NCBI GenBank assembly: GCA_002695025.1
Contig: NZNV01000020.1
Span: forward strand, 62,001 to 126,000
Reading direction: 5' to 3'
From: Owenweeksia sp.
GTDB lineage: Bacteria; Bacteroidota; Bacteroidia; Flavobacteriales; Schleiferiaceae
Length of the DNA: 64,000 nt
Below the pieces are notes generated by a model, which worked only from the letters and a program-made list of their open reading frames with translations, was not told where the DNA came from and did not search any database. Below, piece after piece: positions 1 to 7,480 of this stretch; the first letter of the stretch is position 1; the number at the start of each line of letters is the position of its first letter. The position numbers and the translations under genes were made by a program.

Positions 1-565
1 GGCTATTCAGAACGCCAAGGCGCAGAACATGCCCAAAGACAATATTGAGAACGCCATCAAAAGGGCTTCCGGCAGTGATGCCGATAATTATGCGGAAGTG
101 TCTTATGAAGGTAAAGGCCCGCACGGGGTGCTGGTTTTTGTGGAGTGTGCTACTGACAATACCACCCGCACTGTGGCTAACGTAAAATCCTATTTCAATA
201 AAGCGGGCGGAGGCGTGGTGCCCAACGGGTCCCTGGAATTTATGTTTGACCGTAAAGCCGTATTTGAATTTGAGAAAACGGACGGTATGGACATCGAGGA
301 AATGGAGCTGGAACTGATTGATGCCGGGCTGGAAGAAATAGAAGAAGAGGATGGCATGGTGTACGTGTATGGCGATTATACCAACTTCGGAAGCCTTTCC
401 AGCGCCCTGGAAGACATGAAGATCGAAGTAAAGAAATCCAACCTGCAACGTTTCCCCACCTCTCCAGTAGAATTTACGGAAGAGCAGTTGGCGGATATCG
501 ACAAGATGATGGACAAGATAGAAGATGATGACGATGTACAGGCTGTATACACCAACATCGCCTGA
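1..565 (+). CDS. yebC: YebC/PmpR-family transcription/translation factor (5' partial)
   Basis: The reading frame is open to the window edge (first complete codon at base 2) and upstream residues AIQNAKAQN match the conserved segment that precedes MPKDNIE in YebC, so the ATG at 29 is internal and the N-terminus with its usual MAGHSKWANIK-type start lies outside the window. What remains covers the second and third domains, including GKGPHGV and the acidic C-terminal half ([16 protein letters not shown]). YebC proteins are cytosolic; family members act as transcription regulators or relieve ribosome stalling. The gene converges stop-to-stop with the DNA glycosylase gene, two bases apart, with no terminator between them. 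The family assignment is firm, the exact role here is not. Confidence 0.95.
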   Translation, partial: AIQNAKAQNMPKDNIENAIKRASGSDADNYAEVSYEGKGPHGVLVFVECATDNTTRTVANVKSYFNKAGGGVVPNGSLEFMFDRKAVFEFEKTDGMDIEEMELELIDAGLEEIEEEDGMVYVYGDYTNFGSLSSALEDMKIEVKKSNLQRFPTSPVEFTEEQLADIDKMMDKIEDDDDVQAVYTNIA

Positions 566-567
566 TC

Positions 568-1365
568 TTAGGGCTTTAGTTTCTGTTTTTCCGGGACAAT
601 AAAGGTTCCGCGGCCACCCACTCTCAGACTCTCCACTTTGGAGTGGGGGTGATCGGGATGTACAGCTCCTTCTTTGCGGTAGTTTACAAAGAAATCATCC
701 GGGAAATCACCGTAATGCGTGTCTTTACGGATAGCCGTCCTGCAGATCTCAACCGCACTTTTCAGCAGGGTCTTCAGTTCCTTTTCGGTGAGTTTGTTAC
801 AAGGCTCTTCCGGGTGTATACCTACCTCAAAAAGCATTTCATCGGCTATCCAGTTACCGATACCGGCAAAGTGTTTCTGCTCCAGTAAAGCGGCTTTGAT
901 GGGTATTTTGCGGTCCTTCAAGGCCATTACAAAATCATCGGGTTTTATACTAAGCAGGTCTTCCCCCAAAGTATGCGTGCCTTTATATTTTTCCAGGGAA
1001 TCCAGTATCTCGATCTTCCCGAACTTGCGGGAATCCACAAAGGCCAGCCGCGATCCATCTTCAAAATGGATGGCCATCCGTGTGAAGCGAGGCAGGCTGT
1101 ACTGATCCGTAAACACCTCCAGGGAACCGGTCATACCGAAATGGAGGTGTAACCATTTTCCGTTGCTCAGCTGGGCAAACAGGTATTTTCCTATTCTTTC
1201 GGTCTTAATAAAGCTTTGATCCACTAAATTGTTGTAAATTTCCTCCTTAGAACTTTTGTAAACTTTGTCCAGAGGGTCAAGAAACTCAACGTCAGTTACT
1301 TGGAGATCTTTTACTACCTCTTCAAAGTATCCTCTCATCACTTCAACTTCGGGTAACTCGGGCAT
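568..1365 (-). CDS. mutM: Fpg/Nei-family DNA glycosylase with a zinc-less finger
   Basis: This is a base-excision repair enzyme of the Fpg/Nei family (265 residues, normal length). The N-terminus MPELPEVEVM supplies the catalytic proline (P2) and E3; K60 in RIGKYLFAQL corresponds to the conserved lysine of the family; the helix-two-turn-helix segment with GIGNWIADE is present in the second half. The C-terminal finger keeps the DNA-contacting arginine in VGGRGTF (R252), but none of the four zinc-binding cysteines is present: the positions fall in HPDHPHSK and FIVPEKQ. That resembles the zinc-less finger known from NEIL1-type enzymes. It may therefore be Nei-like in substrate choice rather than a true MutM; the symbol is given by family only. 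Confidence 0.85.
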   Translation of the reverse strand: MPELPEVEVMRGYFEEVVKDLQVTDVEFLDPLDKVYKSSKEEIYNNLVDQSFIKTERIGKYLFAQLSNGKWLHLHFGMTGSLEVFTDQYSLPRFTRMAIHFEDGSRLAFVDSRKFGKIEILDSLEKYKGTHTLGEDLLSIKPDDFVMALKDRKIPIKAALLEQKHFAGIGNWIADEMLFEVGIHPEEPCNKLTEKELKTLLKSAVEICRTAIRKDTHYGDFPDDFFVNYRKEGAVHPDHPHSKVESLRVGGRGTFIVPEKQKLKP

Positions 1366-1453
1366 TTTCAGATTTTTAAATTTGGAATTCTCGTAAATTT
1401 TGTTATTATACTAGGTAGGTAAGCAATATAATTCTAATCAGTAAAAACACATA

Positions 1454-1837
1454 ATGTTACAAACAAACGTGGAAACAGGGAAGTATCAAAGCGACATGGA
1501 GAAGGCGGTAAATTTCGTGCTGAACCGTGGCTTTGAGGACATCAAGGCAAGACATGGGGATTATGAAGAGCCAGCTACTCTCAGAATGATGGACCAGGAA
1601 GGCGGTTTTGTTCCGGACATTACGGCTACCAAAAACGGTGGAAAGTATTATTTTGAAATTGCCAATCGCAATGAGGATGCCAGGCAAGTAGTGGGCAAAT
1701 GGAAGCTCATGTCTACACTGGCACGTATGAAAGACGGTGATTTCAGGATATTTGTGCCTTATGGCAGTATGAAGTACACCAATGAAATATTGGAAAAGAA
1801 AAGTATTGAGGCCGAAGTGATCAAGCTGCCCAAGTAA
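1454..1837 (+). CDS. Conserved hypothetical protein, possible PD-(D/E)XK-like fold
   Basis: A 127-residue soluble protein without signal peptide or membrane segment. I do not recognise a named family. The middle contains FVPDITA, then a glycine turn (NGGK) and YYFEIANR, an arrangement like the PD...ExK core of restriction-endonuclease-like folds, except that the final lysine position is alanine or asparagine; a catalytic role is therefore doubtful. It is followed by alternating helix/strand segments (KWKLMSTLARMKDGDFRIFVPYGS), also compatible with that fold. It is transcribed away from the glycosylase gene from an 88-bp AT-rich divergent promoter region and ends at a strong terminator. Function unknown. 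Confidence 0.6.
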   Translation: MLQTNVETGKYQSDMEKAVNFVLNRGFEDIKARHGDYEEPATLRMMDQEGGFVPDITATKNGGKYYFEIANRNEDARQVVGKWKLMSTLARMKDGDFRIFVPYGSMKYTNEILEKKSIEAEVIKLPK

Positions 1838-1865
1838 GATCAGGTCATACATAATTTGTAATTTT

Positions 1866-1890
1866 AGGGGGTTGAAAAACCCCCTTTTTT
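1866..1890 (+). terminator. Rho-independent terminator with GAAA tetraloop
   Basis: An 8-bp perfect stem AGGGGGTT/AACCCCCT closes a GAAA loop and is followed by a run of six T. It ends the transcript of the 127-residue protein. The T run directly abuts the GTG start codon of the next gene at 1891. Confidence 0.9.
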
Positions 1891-3228
1891 GTGTTTGCAG
1901 TAGTTGATGTGGAAACCACCGGAGGACACGCTTCGGGTCATAGAATGACAGAGATTGCCATTGTAATTACCGATGGTGAAAAGGTGGTGGACCGCTATGA
2001 AACCTTGCTCAACCCAGAGCAGCCCATTCCCCTGAACATACAAATCCTGACGGGTATTACGCCCGAAATGGTGGCCGATGCCCCGCTATTTTCGGAAAAG
2101 GCGGAAGAGATCCGTCAATTTCTGGGTGATCATGTTTTTGTGGCCCATAACGTAAACTTTGATTATGCCTTTGTGCAAAATGCCCTGCAGGCGTGTGGCT
2201 TTACCTACCGCCCCAGGCGTTTGTGTACAGTTCGTTATGCACGGAAAATACAGGCGGGGTTAAGGTCGTATTCCCTTAAAAACCTATGTAAGCACTTTGA
2301 ATTGGTGAATGAATCTCCTCACCGCGCCTGGGGTGATGCTACCGTTACGGCTGAGCTGCTTAATCTCTTACTGTCACAAGATGGAAAAGGGGAGTGGGAG
2401 CAGCTGATCAAGAAGAACTCCGGGGAGTTTAACCTGCCCTCCAACCTGCCTTCCGATGAATACCACGGTTTACCCAGCAGTCCGGGGGTGTATTACTTCA
2501 TGGACCAAAGTGGAAAGCCCATCTACATCGGCAAGGCCCGGAATCTCCGTAAGCGTGTGGCCTCGCACTTTATTACCAATAAGGAAACCAGGCGTAGCCA
2601 GGCCTTTAAGCGTGAGATCTTCCATATTGATTATGAAGTCACCGGCAGTGAGTTGCTGGCCATTTTGCTGGAAGATCATGAGATACGCCACCATTGGCCT
2701 AAATACAACCTGGCGCAAAAGAACCCCAAGAAGCGCTTCGGCATTTTCGCTTTCCAGGGCCAAAGCGGTTTATGGTCCTTGGGGATCAACCGCATTACCT
2801 CCCAAAAGGGTTACCTGGAAGAATACTTTTCCTATAACGAGGCCCTGAACCGCATGTATGAACTGGTGCAGGAGTTCCAACTCAATCCTTCCCGCTGTGG
2901 TTTCCCGGAGAGCTACCTCAAAGACAGTCTCACCGAAGAAGAGCACCAGGCTAATTTTGAAAAAATGCGGGACCAGTTACAGGGCAGGGAGGATTGCTTG
3001 ATCATCAAGACCGAGGGCCGTAGCCGGGACGAGGATGGTTTTGCCTACGTGGAGAACGGACGCTTTGCCGGCATCGGTTTTATTCCCCGGGATAACGAGA
3101 TCCGCCATTCAGACGACATCAAAAACTATGTGCGCCAGTTACAAAGCAGTATCACCACCAATGGACTGATCTATAAGATCCTGAGTGAGGGGAAGTACAG
3201 TACCATACGGCTGGAAAGTGTGGTGTGA
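1891..3228 (+). CDS. DEDDh exonuclease fused to GIY-YIG nuclease domain
   Basis: A 445-residue two-nuclease protein. Residues 1-165 are a DnaQ-type 3'-5' exonuclease: DVETTG (ExoI), HNVNFDYAF (ExoII) and HRAWGDA (ExoIII, DEDDh class). Residues about 190-275 are a UvrC-like GIY-YIG endonuclease (PSSPGVYYFMD, then PIYIGKARNLRKRV). The rest is an unassigned C-terminal region. Similar exonuclease/GIY-YIG fusions occur in bacteria as polymerase III epsilon-like proteins linked to nucleotide excision repair; a repair role is inferred. The start is GTG at 1891, chosen because the exonuclease beta strand MFAVVDVETTG begins there and there is no usable upstream codon; it sits immediately after the upstream terminator, so its own promoter must overlap the preceding gene or initiation depends on read-through. 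Confidence 0.9.
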   Translation: MFAVVDVETTGGHASGHRMTEIAIVITDGEKVVDRYETLLNPEQPIPLNIQILTGITPEMVADAPLFSEKAEEIRQFLGDHVFVAHNVNFDYAFVQNALQACGFTYRPRRLCTVRYARKIQAGLRSYSLKNLCKHFELVNESPHRAWGDATVTAELLNLLLSQDGKGEWEQLIKKNSGEFNLPSNLPSDEYHGLPSSPGVYYFMDQSGKPIYIGKARNLRKRVASHFITNKETRRSQAFKREIFHIDYEVTGSELLAILLEDHEIRHHWPKYNLAQKNPKKRFGIFAFQGQSGLWSLGINRITSQKGYLEEYFSYNEALNRMYELVQEFQLNPSRCGFPESYLKDSLTEEEHQANFEKMRDQLQGREDCLIIKTEGRSRDEDGFAYVENGRFAGIGFIPRDNEIRHSDDIKNYVRQLQSSITTNGLIYKILSEGKYSTIRLESVV

Positions 3229-3275
3229 GGTTGGTTGTAAGGTTTTAAAGGTTTAAAGTTGAAGGTTTAAGACTT
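3229..3275 (+). repeat. Keto-rich AAGGTTTAAAGTTG-type intergenic repeat
   Basis: A short run of near-repeats of the form AAGGTTT-AAAGTTG, almost free of C on this strand. Similar runs occur at about 51317, 52428, 54847 and 58332, always in this orientation. It follows the exonuclease gene stop codon directly. Confidence 0.6.
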
Positions 3276-3291
3276 TTGGAAACACTGCTTT

Positions 3292-3310
3292 CGCGCGATT
3301 CTATCACGCG
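3292..3310. repeat. CGCGCGAT palindromic repeat, copy 1 (imperfect)
   Basis: CGCGCGAT-TCT-ATCACGCG, one mismatch in an 8-bp stem. It shares sequence, including the preceding TGCT, with copies at 4882-4900 and 5456-5492. It sits between the exonuclease gene and the AT-rich WG-repeat gene. Confidence 0.65.
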
Positions 3311-3464
3311 TGAGGAGTGGAAGGTGCGTCTTTTAAGTAACAAAGCCTGGTGTAGCACCTTTCTACATACAAATATTTCAGGTTAGTGGGTTACAGTATA
3401 AAAAGATTAAGGGTAGCATTGTGCCTTTGCGTGGTTGCTATGACAGAGCAAGGAGATATTACGT

Positions 3465-4805
3465 TTAGGAGGGATTATCTTTACTTAGAGTATCGGCCTC
3501 TTTTTCACATAAATAGTTTAGTTTATTCTGTACGCGTGAATAATACATCGTAGTATATTTCTTAGCTTTCCCCAATACAAAGATTCGAGGGCTTACTATA
3601 TGGATACTGTCATATTTAGGTTCCACAACAATTCCTCCATCAAGGTTCATTATACCCATCCTATTATTCCTTTTGAAAACAATAAGGTTATGTGCTATTT
3701 TAACTGATTGAACTTGAGGAGAAACTGTTTCTCCTCTGGCGTTCAATACAAAATATTTAGATGTATCACGATAATCTTGCGCCCTAAAAAAACCGTTATC
3801 GAGTTCGCCAATAGATAGGTAGTAAGGTTGTTTTTGTGGTATTTTATTACCTTTTAGATCAATAAAATACCATTTTGATTTTCTAGGTCTTACATAAGCG
3901 ATTCCATATTTATTAAATGGAAAAGCTTTATGAAGGTCTTTAGGTTTTATTTCAAAGTTTCCTTCCTTGTCTATATACCCAAAGTATAAATTTATTGAGT
4001 TTTTGTCATTTCCGGAAAATTCGGTATTGCATTCTATGTGATTATTGGATTGCCCTCGTGTACATTTTATTTTTACTGGGGCCAATCCTTTTGAAAAGTC
4101 TCCCGCCTCAAGAATTTCAAAGTCAAAGACGGAATGCCCTTCTGTATTTATAAATTGGAACTTTCCGCTGATCATTTTAATTCGTGCTCTTTTATCATAG
4201 AAGGGAAATGCTTCTGAATATCCTTCAGGCGGGCTAAATTCTTTTTTTCCATATAAGTTATAATAATGGTATTCCCCAGCATTAGAAACCAGCGCGAGCC
4301 CATCACTAAAGTCATACGCTAAATCCCACATAGGAGGTATTAAAAAGGTAGAATCATCTTTGGTGTAACCATATTTTCCTCCTATGACCTGTACTCTTCG
4401 TACACCTTCATAAAATGGGAAGACTCGCTTTAGCAATACTGCTTCACTGTTTTTGTGTTTCAGGTAGTAAATTTGATTGTTTTCGGTTATAATCGTGTTA
4501 GCTCGTACAGAATCACATGAAATAACTTTGAAAACAGCATCGCGATCCCAACAACTATAACCATTTTTTTTGAGTGAGTCCGTTGCATTTACCAAAAATG
4601 GATAAGTGTTTTTATTTTTTGTAATGGTGGTAATTGACTCGTTTCTGTCAATATGATTTCCTGAATTTTTAATAATTGTATTGTTGGAGTTAAGGTTAAA
4701 TAACGTTATGCTAAGTGGTATACTAACAATTACAATAGACAAAAGAGTGTTTGACTTAATAAACAATATCATCCTGGTGAAGAATGATTTTTTAGGCTCG
4801 GTCAT
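3465..4805 (-). CDS. WG-repeat-like membrane-anchored protein
   Basis: A 446-residue protein with a single N-terminal membrane segment (about residues 12-35, after MTEPKKSFFTRM) and a long extracytoplasmic region built from repeated blocks such as FPFYEGVRRVQVIGGKYGYT, AYDFSDGLALVSNAGEY and GYIDKEGNFEIKP. These are the F.(E/D)G.A.V..nGK(Y/W)G(Y/F)id pattern of WG-containing repeats, which form beta-rich repeats of unknown ligand. The gene is markedly more AT-rich than the housekeeping genes around it and lies between copies of the CGCGCGAT palindrome, which suggests acquisition by transfer. Function unknown. Confidence 0.75.
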   Translation of the reverse strand: MTEPKKSFFTRMILFIKSNTLLSIVIVSIPLSITLFNLNSNNTIIKNSGNHIDRNESITTITKNKNTYPFLVNATDSLKKNGYSCWDRDAVFKVISCDSVRANTIITENNQIYYLKHKNSEAVLLKRVFPFYEGVRRVQVIGGKYGYTKDDSTFLIPPMWDLAYDFSDGLALVSNAGEYHYYNLYGKKEFSPPEGYSEAFPFYDKRARIKMISGKFQFINTEGHSVFDFEILEAGDFSKGLAPVKIKCTRGQSNNHIECNTEFSGNDKNSINLYFGYIDKEGNFEIKPKDLHKAFPFNKYGIAYVRPRKSKWYFIDLKGNKIPQKQPYYLSIGELDNGFFRAQDYRDTSKYFVLNARGETVSPQVQSVKIAHNLIVFKRNNRMGIMNLDGGIVVEPKYDSIHIVSPRIFVLGKAKKYTTMYYSRVQNKLNYLCEKEADTLSKDNPS

Positions 4806-4881
4806 GTTATTGATTTAAAACGGAAAGTTAAGGCATTTAGCTTTTTCAAGCTAGAAGTTATTTTACTCTATTCCCTGCTCC

Positions 4882-4900
4882 CGCGCGATTCTATCGCGCG
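4882..4900. repeat. CGCGCGAT palindromic repeat, copy 2
   Basis: Perfect 8-bp inverted repeat CGCGCGAT-TCT-ATCGCGCG, preceded by GCTCC as in copy 3. It lies between the WG-repeat gene and the DUF3592-like gene. Confidence 0.7.
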
Positions 4901-4935
4901 AAAGTAGACCCCTCAGATCAGGGCGTTTTATTCTT

Positions 4936-5364
4936 TTACTTTGGTGTGGGTAGGGGAAACTTACTTTCCTTCAGTTCAATCAGACTTTCATTGGGATCTT
5001 GGGGAGAAAAGCGGATCACAATAGTACTGTCATTTATATATTTCATCAGGCTTAGGTTTTTAATATGGTTTTCCGCATAGTAGGTCCGATGGTTCACCTG
5101 GTATTTAAAGCGGACCTTGTGGGTGAGTGTAATTTCTGAGGCTCCATCAAAATCCTGGAGCACTGTGCGCAACTCTTCTGTGTCCAGAATAACCCCCTGG
5201 GCCCTTCCTTCTAATTTATATTGTTTTTTAACACGTTGTCCTGTCTGGTAGTTAATAAGCCAATACAAACCGACACTACATACCCCTGAAAAAATAAGAA
5301 CCGTGATAAGGACATCGTATCTGCTCCAGATCAAATGAAGGCGTAATTTATTTTTAAAGTTCAT
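4936..5364 (-). CDS. Small membrane-anchored protein, DUF3592-like
   Basis: A 142-residue protein with one membrane helix near residues 17-36 (DVLITVLIFSGVCSVGLYWL) followed by a small extracytoplasmic domain. The segment VRFKYQVNHRTYYAENHIKN followed by VIRFSPQDPNESLIEL resembles DUF3592-type domains (y.V.G..y......y.p.nP..s). It belongs to the same AT-rich accessory patch as the upstream WG-repeat gene and is flanked on both sides by CGCGCGAT palindromes. Function unknown; the family resemblance is by eye only. Confidence 0.6.
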   Translation of the reverse strand: MNFKNKLRLHLIWSRYDVLITVLIFSGVCSVGLYWLINYQTGQRVKKQYKLEGRAQGVILDTEELRTVLQDFDGASEITLTHKVRFKYQVNHRTYYAENHIKNLSLMKYINDSTIVIRFSPQDPNESLIELKESKFPLPTPK

Positions 5365-5455
5365 CAGGTTATTCAGTATCGCCCAACAAGGTACAAATCA
5401 CTGATATGTAAAACTATTGTGTTATACATAAACCGTGTAGATACCCGTACTCTAA

Positions 5456-5492
5456 CAATGCTCCCGCGCGATTTAATCGCGCGGGAGCATTG
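5456..5492. repeat. CGCGCGAT palindromic repeat, copy 3 (18-bp arms)
   Basis: A perfect 18-bp inverted repeat (arms 5456-5473 and 5475-5492 around a single T) containing CTCCCGCGCGATT. It begins nine bases downstream of the SDR gene stop codon, so it could end that transcript, but there is no T run on either side. It is the longest of three related palindromes within 2.2 kb. Confidence 0.8.
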
Positions 5493-5501
5493 GGTTATTG
5501 G

Positions 5502-6239
5502 CTACCACGGGCTTTCCTCACTCTCGTCCTTGATGTCATTGCTGAAGAACCGGCCGGTAGGCGCATCAGCATCAGTTAGCGTGTGTTTAATAATAAAAGC
5601 CGCAGCACTTTCTACGGTACCGGTTCCCCGGTGATGGTTAAAATCCGTGGCGGTATAGCCTGGGTCAATCGCATTTACCTTAAAGTTCAGGTCTTTCAGT
5701 TCATGGGCCAACACCACCGTAAAGGCGTTTAAGGCCGCTTTGGAAGGTACATAACATACGCCTTTGATATCGTAGTACATCCAACTCGCATCACTTTGCA
5801 TAGTAAGCGAACCAAGTCCGGAGGTAATATTGCTGATCCTGGGGCTATCTGATTTTTTGAGGAGTTCCAGGAAGGTCTGGGTAACACGTATAGCCCCGTA
5901 AAAATTAATGTCAAAGGTTTCCTGGATCTGCTCCATAGGGGTCTCCGAAGCTTTTTGCGGTAAACCGCCCATTACCCCGGCATTATTGATCAAAATATCC
6001 AGTTTGCCGGCTTCTTTCTCAACAATATTCCTTGCCACCTCAATGGCGTCCGGTTTGGTAATATCAATTTCCAGGGCTTTGATATTCTGAAAGCCACTAT
6101 CCTTTAATTCTTTTTCAATTGCTTTCCCTTTTTCAATGTCGCGGCTGCCCAGGTATATGAACACTCCTTTTTTTGAAAGTTGTTTAGCGGTTTCCAATCC
6201 AATGCTTCGGTTGGCCCCGGTAATTAATGCTGATTTCAT
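5502..6239 (-). CDS. Short-chain dehydrogenase/reductase
   Basis: A 245-residue classical SDR. Visible motifs are the dinucleotide-binding TGANRSIG near residue 8, the structural NNAG (LINNAGVMGG), the catalytic serine (NITSG) and the catalytic YVPSK. The closest general type is a carbonyl-reductase-like NAD(P)-dependent enzyme; the substrate cannot be read from sequence. It lies 79 bp downstream of a Crp/Fnr-family regulator on the same strand, and a palindrome of the same type as that upstream of the regulator (TTGTC-N4-GGCAA) sits in the gap, so it is the likely regulatory target. Confidence 0.88.
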   Translation of the reverse strand: MKSALITGANRSIGLETAKQLSKKGVFIYLGSRDIEKGKAIEKELKDSGFQNIKALEIDITKPDAIEVARNIVEKEAGKLDILINNAGVMGGLPQKASETPMEQIQETFDINFYGAIRVTQTFLELLKKSDSPRISNITSGLGSLTMQSDASWMYYDIKGVCYVPSKAALNAFTVVLAHELKDLNFKVNAIDPGYTATDFNHHRGTGTVESAAAFIIKHTLTDADAPTGRFFSNDIKDESEESPW

Positions 6240-6295
6240 TTTTCTCCGTTTTTTTATTCAACGGTGCAAAGTTGACCCGGTCTGAAATGAAATCC

Positions 6296-6311
6296 TTTGT
6301 CATATGGCAAA
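6296..6311. promoter_or_regulatory. Crp/Fnr-type operator upstream of the SDR gene
   Basis: TTTGTCATATGGCAAA, a 16-bp near-palindrome (TTGTC-N4-GGCAA, one mismatch) about 57 bp upstream of the SDR start codon. It matches the perfect palindrome 34 bp upstream of the neighbouring Crp/Fnr gene (6925-6940), so both are probably bound by that regulator. Confidence 0.6.
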
Positions 6312-6318
6312 AAGCCAA

Positions 6319-6891
6319 TTAACGGCTTATGTTTTTGCGTATCCGGCTTAAGGATGATTGGGTGATACCAAGGTAGGAAGCCACGTAGGATAGGGGGATA
6401 CGGTTGACGATTTGCGGGAATTTTTCCAGGAAATTGAGATAGCGTGTGGTGGCATCTTGTTCCACCAGCGGGCTTCTTCTTTCCAGTTTTTGCGATAAAG
6501 CGTTTTGCACAATCTTGTTCACTATATCATCCCAGCCCACAATGGTGTTGGAGAGTTCGTTCCAGCCTTCCCTTGAGAAGACCAGCAGCTTACAGTCCGT
6601 TACTGCCTGAATGTATTCAGAAGCGGCAATATTGGCCTCAAAGTGGCGGTAATCGCACACCAGCTGATTTTCATCAATAAAGTACTTGGTAACTTCCTCA
6701 CCTTTATTATTGTAGTAACAAACCCGCAATATACCTTCCAGGATAAAAGCTACCTGCTGTGGGGTTTTTCCGGCTTCTGAAAAGTATTGATCCTTAGATA
6801 ATTCCAGGTCTGTAAGTTTATGAGAAATGAGCTTGGTTTGTTGTGGGTTCAGGTTACCATACTGTAGAAGGTAATTGATCAGTTGTTCCAT
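6319..6891 (-). CDS. Crp/Fnr-family transcriptional regulator
   Basis: A 190-residue regulator with an N-terminal cyclic-nucleotide-binding-type beta roll (LELSKDQYFSEAGKTPQQVAFILEG, then LRVCYYNNKGEEVTKYF) and a short C-terminal helix-turn-helix (PLSYVASYLGITQSSLSRIRKN). No FNR-type cysteine cluster is visible, so an oxygen-sensing Fe-S role is unlikely; the effector is unknown. Its own promoter carries the palindrome TTTGCCA-TT-TGGCAAA, indicating autoregulation, and a related site lies in front of the following SDR gene. Confidence 0.9.
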   Translation of the reverse strand: MEQLINYLLQYGNLNPQQTKLISHKLTDLELSKDQYFSEAGKTPQQVAFILEGILRVCYYNNKGEEVTKYFIDENQLVCDYRHFEANIAASEYIQAVTDCKLLVFSREGWNELSNTIVGWDDIVNKIVQNALSQKLERRSPLVEQDATTRYLNFLEKFPQIVNRIPLSYVASYLGITQSSLSRIRKNISR

Positions 6892-6895
6892 AAAG

Positions 6896-6903
6896 CAAAA
6901 TTA
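6896..6903 (-). promoter_or_regulatory. Bacteroidota -7 box of the Crp/Fnr gene
   Basis: On the minus strand this reads TAATTTTG, a perfect TAnnTTTG box, only four bases before the ATG. Transcription would start at or very near the start codon, so the message may be leaderless. No convincing TTG -33 element was found at the usual distance. Confidence 0.45.
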
Positions 6904-6924
6904 CCAAAAGCCTCAGCAGGGTTG

Positions 6925-6940
6925 TTTGCCATTTGGCAAA
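6925..6940. promoter_or_regulatory. Crp/Fnr-type operator of the Crp/Fnr gene
   Basis: TTTGCCATTTGGCAAA, a perfect 7-2-7 palindrome that can also be read as TTGCC-N4-GGCAA, the 5-4-5 architecture of Crp/Fnr sites. Located upstream of the regulator gene's -7 box. Confidence 0.65.
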
Positions 6941-7010
6941 AACTCAACTGAACGTAACCGAAAAAGGCAAGGCTCAGGGGTAAAAGACTGGTTGTACAAA
7001 CAGAGGTTTT

Positions 7011-7391
7011 TCAGGAGCACTCATTACAAAAACCCGATATAACCAGGTTGTGAACCTTAGCCACGTAACCTTCGGGTAGAGGGATGGAGAGTTCTCTATC
7101 CAAACACTCCACTGTGCCACATTGAAGACATCGGAAATGGATATGGTTATGAGAATGCACCTGTTTTTTTGCTCCGCAATTGGAGCATATAGCGAAGTAT
7201 TGTTTACCGTCATCACCCACTACACGGTGTACCTTGCCATCTTCACAAAACCGGTTAAGCACCCGGTAAATAGTGGCGCGGTCCACCTTGGAGTCCAGGC
7301 TGGATTGGATCATATCGTGGCTCATGGCGTTTCCGGATGCTTTCAGCAGGTCCAGGATTTCAGTTGTGGATGATGTTGTTCTCCTCTTCAT
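7011..7391 (-). CDS. Fur-family metalloregulator
   Basis: A 126-residue Fur-superfamily repressor: an N-terminal winged helix (VDRATIYRVLNRFCEDGKVH) and a C-terminal metal-binding/dimerisation domain with HSHNHIHFRC, then CLQCG and the terminal CNEC. The cysteine pairs form the structural zinc site and the His-rich motif the sensory site. Whether it senses iron, zinc or peroxide cannot be decided. The start is ATG at 7391; a longer frame from TTG at 7415 would run through the palindromic operator at 7400-7414 and is rejected. It is divergent from a thioredoxin-reductase-like flavoenzyme, with one operator next to each gene. Confidence 0.92.
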   Translation of the reverse strand: MKRRTTSSTTEILDLLKASGNAMSHDMIQSSLDSKVDRATIYRVLNRFCEDGKVHRVVGDDGKQYFAICSNCGAKKQVHSHNHIHFRCLQCGTVECLDRELSIPLPEGYVAKVHNLVISGFCNECS

Positions 7392-7399
7392 AATTTTAC

Positions 7400-7414
7400 T
7401 GCGACACAGTTGCA
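7400..7414. promoter_or_regulatory. Fur-family operator, copy 1
   Basis: TGCGACACAGTTGCA, a near-palindrome (TGCGAC-ACA-GTTGCA), nine bases before the regulator's ATG. Its sequence matches copy 2 except at two positions. Confidence 0.65.
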
Positions 7415-7451
7415 ATATTACAAAACAATATTACATTTGCGAATCATTTAA

Positions 7452-7466
7452 CGCGACACTGTTGCA
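7452..7466. promoter_or_regulatory. Fur-family operator, copy 2
   Basis: CGCGACACTGTTGCA, the second copy of the motif yGCGACACwGTTGCA, centred 52 bp (about five DNA turns) from copy 1 and 14 bp before the flavoenzyme start. Both copies lie within the 89-bp divergent promoter region. Confidence 0.65.
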
Positions 7467-7480
7467 GTAATACTTTCATC

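Noticed and set aside
5456-5492. 18-bp palindrome as a standard Rho-independent terminator
   Set aside because: There is no T run on either strand, and related palindromes nearby point to a repeat family; a terminator role is possible but not supported.
7392-7415. N-terminal extension of the Fur-family protein from TTG 7415
   Set aside because: It would code across the palindromic operator at 7400-7414; the ATG at 7391 gives a normal Fur start.
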